From Malaciobacter halophilus (GTDB lineage Bacteria > Campylobacterota > Campylobacteria > Campylobacterales > Arcobacteraceae): 64,000 nt of DNA. The stretch lies in assembly GCF_002837275.1 (NCBI RefSeq), contig NZ_NXIF01000041.1:1-64000 (forward strand). Reading direction: 5' to 3'. This document shows, piece by piece, positions 35,606 to 43,772 of the stretch (positions are counted from its first letter, which is position 1; each line of letters opens with the position of its first letter). A program made the translations under genes and the position numbers. The notes under the pieces were generated by a model. That model searched no databases and was not told the DNA's origin. It was given only the letters and a program-made list of their open reading frames with translations.

Positions 35606-37154
35606 TATTTTTATAGAAAAACAGTTTAGAATCTCTTTACTATTTTTCTTTTTAGGTCTGTTTTTTGGTATTTTATACTCTGTAAATTTACTTGGGGTAT
35701 TTATTGATTCAACAACATTAAACCCAGTAAATATAAGAAGTTTACATATTTCACTTATGCTTTATGGTTTTATTCCACTTATGCTTTCATATTTACCATT
35801 TTTACTTATAAATAAAGAAGTGGGTTCTTGTAAAGATGGACTTTTTTATTTAAATCTATATACTATCTTTTGGTATATCTTTTTAATCTTTATGATTTCT
35901 TCACTACTTTTTGGGAACACAAGAGGTTTAGCTTTTTATGATTTTCCATATGAATTAAACTTTATTTTAAGTCTTGCTGGAGTTTTTTATATCATAGCTT
36001 TATATAAATTTATCAAGCAGTACGGAGTAAAACCTTTATGGGTTAAAGTATCTTTATATATTGTTTTAACTGCTCCTTTTGCACTTTTAGTTCTTATGAA
36101 TCCTACAATTGGACAAGTTGAAAAAACAGTTACAGGTCCTCATGGTGATAATACACTTGGAATGAGTTTTGCATTAATTCCAATTTACTTTTTAATCATC
36201 AAACTTCTAAGCCAAAATGAGTTTAAAGCTAGATGGAATATCCTTTGGATTACTCCTTTATTTTTTTATATCATCTCAGTTCTTTATAGAAGTTTTATAG
36301 GAGAGCTAACTTATAACCAAGAGTGGTTTTTCCAATACCTTACTTTACTTTATGTGCCACTTTTATATAGATGGTATAAAGATGCAAAGATAGAGAAGTA
36401 TGCAAAACTTGCACTTCTTATCTCTATAGCTTCATTTCTTTTTGTGGATATTGAAGGGAATATTCTATTTATTCCAGAAATAAGATGGTTATTTCATAGA
36501 AATGATTTAATTGTAGCCCATGCTCATGTTGCTATGGGAATCTCTGTTTTCTTTATGGTTATTTCAATGTTTGTTTCACATATCAAAGAGCTTCAAACAC
36601 TAAAGTTTTATAGTTTTTATCTTTTTGGTCTTATAGGAATTTTCACTGTTTTATCTCTAAGTGGTTTTGTTCAAGCAGGAATTTTAAAAGCTTCTATTCA
36701 TAACTTTTGGATTGCAAGAACTATCTTTGGGATATTTGCTTTTCTTTCAGTTTTAGCCTTTGTAAATATAAAGTTCAAACTTACAAACTTACAAAAGTAT
36801 AACCTTTTTGGCTTTTTAAATGATGGTTTAGGAGGAGTGTTTTTAATCTTTCTTGCTAGTTTTATCTATCCAAGTTTAAACTTTAGTTTTGAAGGGAAAT
36901 ATGAATATATCGTTTTTGCTTTTGTAAGTATGACTGGACTTATTCACTTCTTAGCATTAAAGTATAAAGAGTATGAATCAATTCTTACAAAATTAACTGT
37001 TTTTATTAGAGTTTTTATAAGTTCATTATTTTTCTCACTTTATACAGCTGGAACTTTAGAAATTGTTGCACTATTTATATCAGCCTTTGATATTTCAATG
37101 GTGGTTTTTTACCTACTTTATTTTTATAAAAAGGAGCAGTTATGCAAAAATTAG
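35592..37154 (+). CDS. Heme-copper oxidase subunit I-like membrane protein, degenerate
   Basis: The 520-residue protein has about 14 membrane segments. His52 in RSLHISLMLYGF, His184 in GPHGDNTLGMSF and HAH (310-312) in FHRNDLIVAHAHVAMGISVF sit where CcoN/NorB-type subunits keep heme ligands and one copper ligand. The paired HH of the copper site is not present in the matching region (IGELTYNQEWFF), and the Tyr before His184 is missing. It may bind heme without reducing oxygen. It overlaps its neighbours by 14 and 13 bases. Confidence 0.6.
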   Translation: MGNFNIFIEKQFRISLLFFFLGLFFGILYSVNLLGVFIDSTTLNPVNIRSLHISLMLYGFIPLMLSYLPFLLINKEVGSCKDGLFYLNLYTIFWYIFLIFMISSLLFGNTRGLAFYDFPYELNFILSLAGVFYIIALYKFIKQYGVKPLWVKVSLYIVLTAPFALLVLMNPTIGQVEKTVTGPHGDNTLGMSFALIPIYFLIIKLLSQNEFKARWNILWITPLFFYIISVLYRSFIGELTYNQEWFFQYLTLLYVPLLYRWYKDAKIEKYAKLALLISIASFLFVDIEGNILFIPEIRWLFHRNDLIVAHAHVAMGISVFFMVISMFVSHIKELQTLKFYSFYLFGLIGIFTVLSLSGFVQAGILKASIHNFWIARTIFGIFAFLSVLAFVNIKFKLTNLQKYNLFGFLNDGLGGVFLIFLASFIYPSLNFSFEGKYEYIVFAFVSMTGLIHFLALKYKEYESILTKLTVFIRVFISSLFFSLYTAGTLEIVALFISAFDISMVVFYLLYFYKKEQLCKN

Positions 37155-38116
37155 CCCTAGTATTTTTTATTGCTTTTGAGTTATGTTACTACTTACTTAT
37201 AGCACAAACAGGTATTGTTGAGCATTTAGCCTCAAATATCTTTGTTATAGCCCCTCTTCCTATTGGAGGAGTTATTGGTTCAATATTAAGTTTTTATATT
37301 AAGACATCAAATAAAAATAAGATATTTTCATTTTTACTTCTACAATTAGCAGTTAGTTTTTTCTATCCAAATTTAAATGCCTTACTTCTATTTATACTTG
37401 GAATAAGTGTTGGGGCTTTAGCACCGTTATTAATAAATGAGCTAAAAAAAGCTTCAAATATACAATTGGGTTTTGCCCTAGCTATTTCATATGCTTTAGG
37501 AACTTTTCTTTTCACATATGAAGCTTCACAAAGAGGCTCAATTGCAATTGCTTTTACTATAATTGCTCTACTTTCATCACTATTTATAAATCAAAAAGAG
37601 CATAAAGATTTAATAAGTAATAACTACTCATACTCACTATTTGTGATGGTTTTATGGATTTTCCTTGACTCAACTTTATTTGAAACACTTTCAAGGGATT
37701 TAAGTACTTCTATTTGGAGAGATGGTTTTACTTTAGAGATAATTGTTTTTCATCTAATTGGAGTAGTAAGTGCATTTTATATCAAGATGGAAAAAACACA
37801 AAAAGAGCTTCTTATCTTAACTCTTTTTGCCCTTTCATATCTATTTTATTTCCTACATGAAGGTTTTATTTTATCACTTGTTTATCCTTTTGTAATCTCT
37901 CTTTACAACGTAGTAATACTTCAAACTATTGTAAAAAAAGATTTAAAAACACTAGGTATTTATATGGTATTTATTGGATGGGCTGCATCAGGAGCTGGAT
38001 TATTTGTAGCTTTAGAAAATCTAACATATTTTGTTCCAGTTATATTCTTAGTTTGCTTAATCAAAATTCTAACAACACAACAAACACAAAAAAAGGAGTT
38101 ACCATGGCTAAATTAG
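37142..38116 (+). CDS. Multi-pass membrane protein of unknown function (MFS-like)
   Basis: The 324-residue protein has about 10-11 membrane segments and no obvious domain match. Short polar loops and repeated Gly-containing helices such as LFILGISVGALAPLLI recall an MFS half or a related carrier. There are no conserved heme histidines. The overlaps with the genes on either side (13 bases each) tie it to the heme-copper-like protein and YceI. Confidence 0.55.
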   Translation: MQKLALVFFIAFELCYYLLIAQTGIVEHLASNIFVIAPLPIGGVIGSILSFYIKTSNKNKIFSFLLLQLAVSFFYPNLNALLLFILGISVGALAPLLINELKKASNIQLGFALAISYALGTFLFTYEASQRGSIAIAFTIIALLSSLFINQKEHKDLISNNYSYSLFVMVLWIFLDSTLFETLSRDLSTSIWRDGFTLEIIVFHLIGVVSAFYIKMEKTQKELLILTLFALSYLFYFLHEGFILSLVYPFVISLYNVVILQTIVKKDLKTLGIYMVFIGWAASGAGLFVALENLTYFVPVIFLVCLIKILTTQQTQKKELPWLN

Positions 38117-38637
38117 TATTTACATTAATATTTGCAGCACTTTTAAGTTCAGCAAATGCTCAAAATCTACAGTTTGTAGATGGAGAAATAAAAGCCCACA
38201 CGGAAGTTTTTGGAGATAGAAATATCAATCCATTTACAAAAGATATCTCTTCACATTTATCAATTGATAATAGTATTGATTCATTAAAAGGAACTATCTC
38301 TTTAACAACTTTTTCACTTCATAGTGACAATGAAAAAAGAGATTTACATATGTATGAAAGTTTACACTCAAAAGCTTTTCCTCAAATCTCTTTTAGATTA
38401 GATTCAATAGAAAAACTTGATAATAGTTTTTTAATCAAAGGTTTTCTTACTTTAAATGGTTTAGAAAAAGAGGTTAGTTCCCTTGCACAAATAGAAGATA
38501 AAAACAATCACTTAGTTTTAGATGGAAGTTTTTCTATTAAATTAACATCATTTAATCTTGAACCACCAAGAATGCTTTTCTTAACAGTTAGAGATCAAAT
38601 AGATATCTCTTATCATTTAGATTATATAAAAGGATAG
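38104..38637 (+). CDS. Periplasmic YceI family protein
   Basis: The start at 38104 has AAGGAG seven bases upstream; the longer frame from 37978 is a shadow. The 177-residue protein has a signal peptide (about 1-19, ending ANAQ) and a lipocalin-like YceI domain with SHLSIDNSIDSLKGTISL, KAFPQISFRLDSI and FTLNGLEKEV-like strands. YceI proteins bind isoprenoid lipids such as polyisoprene in the periplasm. It is the fifth gene of the ABC run. Confidence 0.88.
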   Translation: MAKLVFTLIFAALLSSANAQNLQFVDGEIKAHTEVFGDRNINPFTKDISSHLSIDNSIDSLKGTISLTTFSLHSDNEKRDLHMYESLHSKAFPQISFRLDSIEKLDNSFLIKGFLTLNGLEKEVSSLAQIEDKNNHLVLDGSFSIKLTSFNLEPPRMLFLTVRDQIDISYHLDYIKG

Positions 38638-38641
38638 ATTT

Positions 38642-39091
38642 ATGAAAAAAATTATTCTACTTCTTTCTTTAGTACTTTGTGCTTTTTCACAAGAACTACT
38701 TGTAAATGAAAAAATATCTAATTTCTCTTTGGCTAATCAATTTGATGAGAAGAAAACAATTGATGAAAAGGTACAAACAATAATTGTCTCTTTTGAAAAA
38801 GGAACAGGAAAAGAGGTAAATGAATTCTTAGAGGAAAAAAATCCAGATTTCCTTGAAAATCACAATGCTATTTTTATAGCAAATATTTCAGGAATGCCTA
38901 TGTTTATTACAAAGATGTTTGCTCTTCCTAAAATGAAGAACTATAAACATGAGATTCTTCTTATCTATGATGAAAAAGATAATAGGTTTAAAGCAAAAGA
39001 AGGAATGTCAACTTTATATGAACTTGAAGATGGTGTAATAAAAAGTATCAAGTTTATTTCAAAAGATGAGTTAGAAAAAGTTTTCCTATGA
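38642..39091 (+). CDS. Small exported protein, thioredoxin-like fold suspected
   Basis: The 149-residue protein has a signal peptide (about 1-16), then ISNFSLANQFDEKKTIDEK and VQTIIVSFEKGTGKEVN, the layout of a thioredoxin-like fold. No CxxC pair is present, so no redox activity is visible. FALPKMKNYKHEILLIYDEKD is a further ordered stretch. I do not know the family. It overlaps the metallophosphoesterase by four bases. Confidence 0.55.
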   Translation: MKKIILLLSLVLCAFSQELLVNEKISNFSLANQFDEKKTIDEKVQTIIVSFEKGTGKEVNEFLEEKNPDFLENHNAIFIANISGMPMFITKMFALPKMKNYKHEILLIYDEKDNRFKAKEGMSTLYELEDGVIKSIKFISKDELEKVFL

Positions 39092-39807
39092 AACTACCTA
39101 GATTAGAGATAAAAAACCTTAAAGTTGAAAGTGAGAATTTGTATGGTTTGCAAATTCTTCACTTAAGTGATTTACATATAAATAAAAAAACAAAAGTAGA
39201 AGATATAAATAATCTTGTATCTTTTTGTGATAAATTAAAATATGATTTCTTAGCACTTACAGGAGATATTATTGATTGTAAACCAAATAAAATAATACCT
39301 CAGCTTGAAGCCTTAAATCTTTTAAAAGGGGTATTTTATGTAAGTGGTAACCATGATTTGTTTTATGGAATAAAAAAGCTAAAAGCTCTTTTATCAAACT
39401 TTACTTTTTTAGATAATAAAACTACTTTTATAAGATACCAAAACAGAGATATCGCCCTAGCTGGAATAAGTGATAGATTCTCAAAGTTTTTTAAAATAAA
39501 AAGAGAAGAAAAAAAAGTCTTTGAGTTTTTAAAAAACAATAAAGACACAATCTTACTTGCTCACCAACCAAAAGATTACTCTTTAGCAGTAAATTCAAAT
39601 ACTAAACTTTTTTTATGTGGACATACTCACGGAGGTCAGGTTTTCCCTTTCCATTATTTTGTAAAGCTTTTCCAACCTTTTTTAGCAGGAGTTTTTTATA
39701 AAAAAGACACTTGTATTTACGTAAACAAAGGCTTAGGAACTTGGGGTATTGATTTTAGATATAAAGCAGACAGTGAAATAACTCTTTTAAAATTAATAAA
39801 TAATTAG
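39088..39807 (+). CDS. Soluble metallophosphoesterase
   Basis: The 239-residue protein has the calcineurin-like motifs LSDLHINK (about 27), GDIIDC (about 60), GNHDLF (about 89) and CGHTHGGQ (about 178), plus a closing GLGTWGIDFRYKADSEITLL that parallels the one in the gene at 29609. It has no membrane segment, unlike that paralog. It probably acts on a phosphoester in the cytoplasm or at the membrane face. It is the last enzyme before the two-component genes. Confidence 0.88.
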   Translation: MKLPRLEIKNLKVESENLYGLQILHLSDLHINKKTKVEDINNLVSFCDKLKYDFLALTGDIIDCKPNKIIPQLEALNLLKGVFYVSGNHDLFYGIKKLKALLSNFTFLDNKTTFIRYQNRDIALAGISDRFSKFFKIKREEKKVFEFLKNNKDTILLAHQPKDYSLAVNSNTKLFLCGHTHGGQVFPFHYFVKLFQPFLAGVFYKKDTCIYVNKGLGTWGIDFRYKADSEITLLKLINN

Positions 39808-39808
39808 T

Positions 39809-39841
39809 ATTCATATTATATTCATATTTTTGTACTATAAT
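39809..39841 (+). promoter_or_regulatory. Promoter and ATTCAT repeats before the response regulator
   Basis: ATTCAT at 39809-39814 and again at 39820-39825 are 11 bases apart, followed by TATAAT at 39836-39841. The ATG at 39848 would be at or next to the transcription start. No ribosome binding site is seen, so the regulator could be made from a leaderless message or by read-through coupling from the upstream gene. Confidence 0.6.
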
Positions 39842-39847
39842 TTATTT

Positions 39848-40516
39848 ATGAAAATTTTAATTATAGAAGATGATGAAAAAATCATAAACTTTTTAAAAAA
39901 AGGTCTTGAAGAAGAGTCTTATAGTGTAGATTACTCTTTAAATGGAGATGAGGGTATTTACTTAGCTAGTGTAAATGACTATGACTTAATACTTCTTGAT
40001 ATCATGCTTCCTATTAAAGATGGCATTAAAGTATGTAAAACTCTTAGGGCTGACGGTATTAATACTCCTATTATAATGCTTACAGCAAAAGACTCTATTG
40101 AAGATAAGATAAAAGGCTTAGATATTGGAGCAAATGATTATTTAGCTAAACCTTTTTCATTTAGTGAACTACTTGCTAGAATAAGAGTACAACTAAGAGC
40201 TACTAATCAAAATCAAACTACTCTTAAACTAGCTGATTTAGAATTAGATTTACTTACTAAAACAGCAAAAAGAGGTGAAGACACTATAAATCTTACTGCA
40301 AAAGAGTTTGCACTTTTAGAGTATCTAATAAAAAACCAAAACAAAGTTCTATCAGAAAGTGTTATTAGTTCTTCATTAAGTAATATGGATGATATGAACA
40401 TGAGTAATGTGGTAAATGTATATATCTATAGACTAAGAAATAAAATTGATAAACCATATGAAAAGAAACTTATCAAAACAATTAGAGGCTTAGGGTTTAA
40501 AATAAGTGATGACTAA
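39848..40516 (+). CDS. OmpR-family response regulator
   Basis: The 222-residue protein has a receiver domain with Asp51 in LILLDIMLPIKDG and the acidic pair EDD at 7-9, then a winged-helix DNA-binding domain (VVNVYIYRLRNKIDKPYEKK, KTIRGLGFKI). It most resembles CusR/QseB-type regulators. The kinase gene overlaps its stop. Direct repeats before this gene and before the ABC operon are probable targets. Confidence 0.92.
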   Translation: MKILIIEDDEKIINFLKKGLEEESYSVDYSLNGDEGIYLASVNDYDLILLDIMLPIKDGIKVCKTLRADGINTPIIMLTAKDSIEDKIKGLDIGANDYLAKPFSFSELLARIRVQLRATNQNQTTLKLADLELDLLTKTAKRGEDTINLTAKEFALLEYLIKNQNKVLSESVISSSLSNMDDMNMSNVVNVYIYRLRNKIDKPYEKKLIKTIRGLGFKISDD

Positions 40517-41885
40517 TCTATCTATTAAAAGAAAACTTCTTATTTATAATATCTTTATACAAGTATTAATCTTAATGCTTTTCTCTTTTTCTATTTATAA
40601 AACATTAGAAGTATCATCAAAGGATAAGTTAGAAGCTACTTTAAAAGTGATTTTACTTGATATTGCAGACGATATTATAGAGCATAAAAAAGAGCTTACT
40701 ACAAGAGAGTTTGATGAGGAAAAAGAGTATAAGTTTGAGCCTTTATATATTAGACTTTTAAAAGAAGAAAATAGATACAAAGAGATAAAGAATACAAACT
40801 TCCCAAATGATATAAAAACAGAAGATAACTATCTAAAAGCTCTTACTTTAAACTATATAGATTTTGAATACCAAGAGCACTATATAATTAGTAGACTAAA
40901 GATCCAAATGGATAAAAAAAATTATGTTCTTGAAGTTGCTACAAACTTCTCAACCATAAACTCAACTTTGGAAAACCTAATTTACATTTTATTGTTTATT
41001 GTTCCTGTTATTTTAGTTTTATCTATTATTGGTGGATACTTCTTAATATATAAATCTTTTTTACCTATTGAAAAACTACTTCAAAACCTAAAAAATATAA
41101 ATGCAAGTGATTTATCAAAAAGATTAGAATCAAAAAACAAAAATGATGAAATAGATTTACTTTCACAAGAGATAAACAATCTTTTACAAAGACTTGAAAT
41201 CTCTTTTGATAAGGTTTCACAGTTTAGTTCTGATGCTTCCCATGAACTTAAAACACCCCTTACTATTATTAGAGGCGAAATAGAGATAGCCCTTAGAAAA
41301 GATAGAAGTTCAAATGAATATAAAGATACTTTAACAAACTGCTTAGATGAACTTATTACTATACAGCAAACAATAGATGATTTACTATTTTTAGCTAAAA
41401 ATGAGCATGAAGTATTAGAACAAAATGAAGAAGAGATATACTTAGATGAGGTCTCACTTGAAGCTTATAAAGAGATGCAAACCTTTGCAAAACTAAAAAA
41501 TATCAAACTTGAATGTCAAATAAAAGAACCTCTACAAATCAAAGGTCACCATAAATTACTAAAAATAGCTATAAAAAATATTTTAAAAAATGCTATTACT
41601 TTTAGTCATGAAAACTCAACAGTTACTATTTCAAACTATCAAGATAAAGATAATCAAGTTATTTGTATAGAAGATAAAGGAATTGGTATTTCAAAAGAAG
41701 ACCAAGAAAAAATATTCGATAAATTTTATAGAACAGATAAAAGTAGAAATAAAGAGTCTGGGGGAACTGGACTTGGAATGTCTATTGTAGAAAAGATTGT
41801 GAAAACTCACAAAGGAGAAATAAAACTTCAAAGTGAAGAGAATCTTGGAACAAAAGTATATTTTATATTCAAATTTTTAAATTAA
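40509..41885 (+). CDS. Sensor histidine kinase, CusS-like
   Basis: The 458-residue kinase has membrane helix 1 (about 8-30), a periplasmic sensor of about 125 residues (30-155), helix 2 (about 157-181), HAMP, and the dimerisation box FSSDASHELKTPLTII with His245. ATP domain motifs are KNILKNAITFS, DKGIGISKE and GGTGLGMSIV. The sensor has no recognised motif; CusS likeness rests on the whole-chain layout. The ATG overlaps the regulator gene, so the two are coupled. Confidence 0.9.
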   Translation: MTNLSIKRKLLIYNIFIQVLILMLFSFSIYKTLEVSSKDKLEATLKVILLDIADDIIEHKKELTTREFDEEKEYKFEPLYIRLLKEENRYKEIKNTNFPNDIKTEDNYLKALTLNYIDFEYQEHYIISRLKIQMDKKNYVLEVATNFSTINSTLENLIYILLFIVPVILVLSIIGGYFLIYKSFLPIEKLLQNLKNINASDLSKRLESKNKNDEIDLLSQEINNLLQRLEISFDKVSQFSSDASHELKTPLTIIRGEIEIALRKDRSSNEYKDTLTNCLDELITIQQTIDDLLFLAKNEHEVLEQNEEEIYLDEVSLEAYKEMQTFAKLKNIKLECQIKEPLQIKGHHKLLKIAIKNILKNAITFSHENSTVTISNYQDKDNQVICIEDKGIGISKEDQEKIFDKFYRTDKSRNKESGGTGLGMSIVEKIVKTHKGEIKLQSEENLGTKVYFIFKFLN

Positions 41886-42081
41886 TTAAAATTATATTTA
41901 AAATATATACTTTATAAAAATTTAATATTTTAAAATAGAAAAATACAGTTCTATTATTATTCATAAAATAAGGTTTTATAAATTATTTTAAGACTTTTAA
42001 GTTATTTAATTTTATTATTTTTTCTTATAGTATTTTTATATTATTTTTAAAATTTTTCCTAAAAAAGGTGTTTTAAAACAT

Positions 42082-42111
42082 AAATGGTAAAAAATATTTT
42101 ACCATTTTTTA
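42082..42111 (+). terminator. Isolated terminator-like hairpin in the 404-base gap before yeeE
   Basis: AAATGGTAAAA (42082-42092) and TTTTACCATTT (42097-42107) form a perfect 11-bp stem and four-base loop, followed by TTT. It is about 200 bases past the kinase stop. The gap from 41886 to 42289 is otherwise AT-rich with no gene seen; two TTGACA boxes (42164 and 42172) may belong to the yeeE promoter. Confidence 0.65.
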
Positions 42112-42289
42112 ATATATATTAAAGTTATTTTTGCTAATATTTTAATCAGATTTGTGGTACAAATTGACATCTTGACAAAAACTTTCAAGTTCTGTCTTTA
42201 TCTTACATTTAAAAATAGTGTAAAGTAAAACTCTTCATTTTTTATTGCTATTTTTAAAATTACTTACTTTAAAACTCTTAGGAGTATAT

Positions 42290-43486
42290 ATGAACTTTTT
42301 AAAAAGTTTCAAAAAAGATTTTTTGGTTAAATTTTGGGCACCAATTCCAGCTGTAATTGCACTTGGTATTCTATCTGCTTATTATTTTGGAATAACAGGA
42401 ACTTATTGGGCTGTAACAGGAGAATTCACTAGATGGGGTGGACATATTCTTGAAGCCTTTGGTGTAGATTTATCTACATGGGGATATTACAAAATCATGA
42501 ATATGGATGGTAATATTTTTACAAGAATAGATGGTGTTATGATTATTGGTATGTTTGCAGGTTGTATAGCTGCTGCATTTTGGGGAAACAATGTAAAACT
42601 TAGAATGCCTGTAAGTAGTACAAGAGTTTATCAAGCTTTAATTGGTGGTATTATTGCAGGTTTTGGAGCAAGACTTGGTATGGGTTGTAACCTTGCTAGT
42701 TTCTTTACAGGAATTCCTCAATTTTCTTTTCATGCTTGGATGTTTACTCTTGCTATGATTTTAGGAGTATATTTAGGTGCTAAATTTTCACTACTTCCTT
42801 TTTTCCAATCTAAAATCAAATTAAAAAAAGTATCTTGTTCAAAAGAGCTTCATACTGATAAAAAAAGAGTAAATAATCTTTTTAAATTAGGAAGTATTGT
42901 ATTTATTGGTGTTATATTATGGGCAATTTATTTAATATTTGTACAAGGTAGTACAACATTAGGTATGGCTATGTTATTTGGTAGTGCCTTTGGTTTAACA
43001 ATTGCAAAAGCTCAAATCTGCTTTACATCTGCATTTAGAGATATTTTTACAACAGGTAGAAGCCAAATGGCAAAAGCTATTGTTATTGGTATGGCTGTTG
43101 CTACTATTGGAGTATTTACATATATTATGATGGGACAACCAGCAAAAATCATGTGGGCTGGACCAAATGCTATAATTGGTGGTATTTTATTTGGTTTTGG
43201 TATTGTACTTGCAGGTGGTTGTGAATGTGGTTGGATGTATAGAGCAGTTGAAGGACAAGTTCACTTTTGGATTGTAGGGATTGGAAATGTTATAGGTTCA
43301 ACACTATTAGCTTATGTTTGGGATGATTTATCTTTACAATTAGCTACAAGCTGGCCAAAAATTAATTTACTTGAATCATTTGGAAATTATGGTGGATTAT
43401 TCTTAAATTATGGTTTATTAATCCTTCTTTTCATACTTGTTTTAGTATTAGAAAAAAGATATTTAAATAAATCAATTAACAGATAA
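42290..43486 (+). CDS. YeeE/YedE family sulfur (thiosulfate) transporter
   Basis: The start at 42290 has AGGAG seven bases upstream; a frame extended to 42245 has no such site. The 398-residue protein has about nine to ten membrane spans with GARLGMGCNLASFFTG and the Cys-rich AGGCECGWMYRA, the conserved cysteines of the YeeE family that relay thiosulfate. The partner tusA-like gene follows ten bases later. YedE-like members can also serve selenium metabolism. Confidence 0.88.
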   Translation: MNFLKSFKKDFLVKFWAPIPAVIALGILSAYYFGITGTYWAVTGEFTRWGGHILEAFGVDLSTWGYYKIMNMDGNIFTRIDGVMIIGMFAGCIAAAFWGNNVKLRMPVSSTRVYQALIGGIIAGFGARLGMGCNLASFFTGIPQFSFHAWMFTLAMILGVYLGAKFSLLPFFQSKIKLKKVSCSKELHTDKKRVNNLFKLGSIVFIGVILWAIYLIFVQGSTTLGMAMLFGSAFGLTIAKAQICFTSAFRDIFTTGRSQMAKAIVIGMAVATIGVFTYIMMGQPAKIMWAGPNAIIGGILFGFGIVLAGGCECGWMYRAVEGQVHFWIVGIGNVIGSTLLAYVWDDLSLQLATSWPKINLLESFGNYGGLFLNYGLLILLFILVLVLEKRYLNKSINR

Positions 43487-43496
43487 GGAATTTAAA

Positions 43497-43736
43497 ATGA
43501 AAAAAGATGAAATTGTTCCAGATTATAGATTAGATATGCAAGGTGAACCTTGTCCATATCCTGCTGTAAATGCACTTGAGACAATGAAAGAGCTTAAAAA
43601 AGGCGAAATTTTAGAGATAATTAGTGATTGTCCTCAAAGTATAAATAATATTCCAGCAGATGCAAAAAATCATGGATATGAAGTTTTAGAAGTAGATAGT
43701 AGTGGACCTACTATTAGATACGTAATTAAAAAATAG
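43497..43736 (+). CDS. TusA/SirA/YedF family sulfur carrier protein
   Basis: The 79-residue protein has the family motif GEPCPYPAVNALETMKELKK near residue 17-36 with its active cysteine, and the closing HGYEVLEVDSSGPTIRYVIK. It would pass persulfide sulfur from the YeeE/YedE transporter inside the cell. AAGGAAT before the ATG and its position right after yeeE support a two-gene unit. Confidence 0.92.
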   Translation: MKKDEIVPDYRLDMQGEPCPYPAVNALETMKELKKGEILEIISDCPQSINNIPADAKNHGYEVLEVDSSGPTIRYVIKK

Positions 43737-43740
43737 TCTT

Positions 43741-43763
43741 TTTAGGGGTATAATACCTCTAAA
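43741..43763 (+). promoter_or_regulatory. Inverted repeat containing TATAAT before glsA
   Basis: TTTAGGGGTA and TACCTCTAAA form an imperfect stem with a TAA centre and hold TATAAT. The element may be a weak terminator of yeeE-tusA and at the same time the -10 region of glsA. Both roles are inferred. Confidence 0.4.
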
Positions 43764-43772
43764 GGACAAAAA

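Noticed and set aside
37978-38103. N-terminal extension of the YceI protein
   Set aside because: It runs inside the previous gene; the ATG at 38104 has AAGGAG and gives a clean signal peptide.
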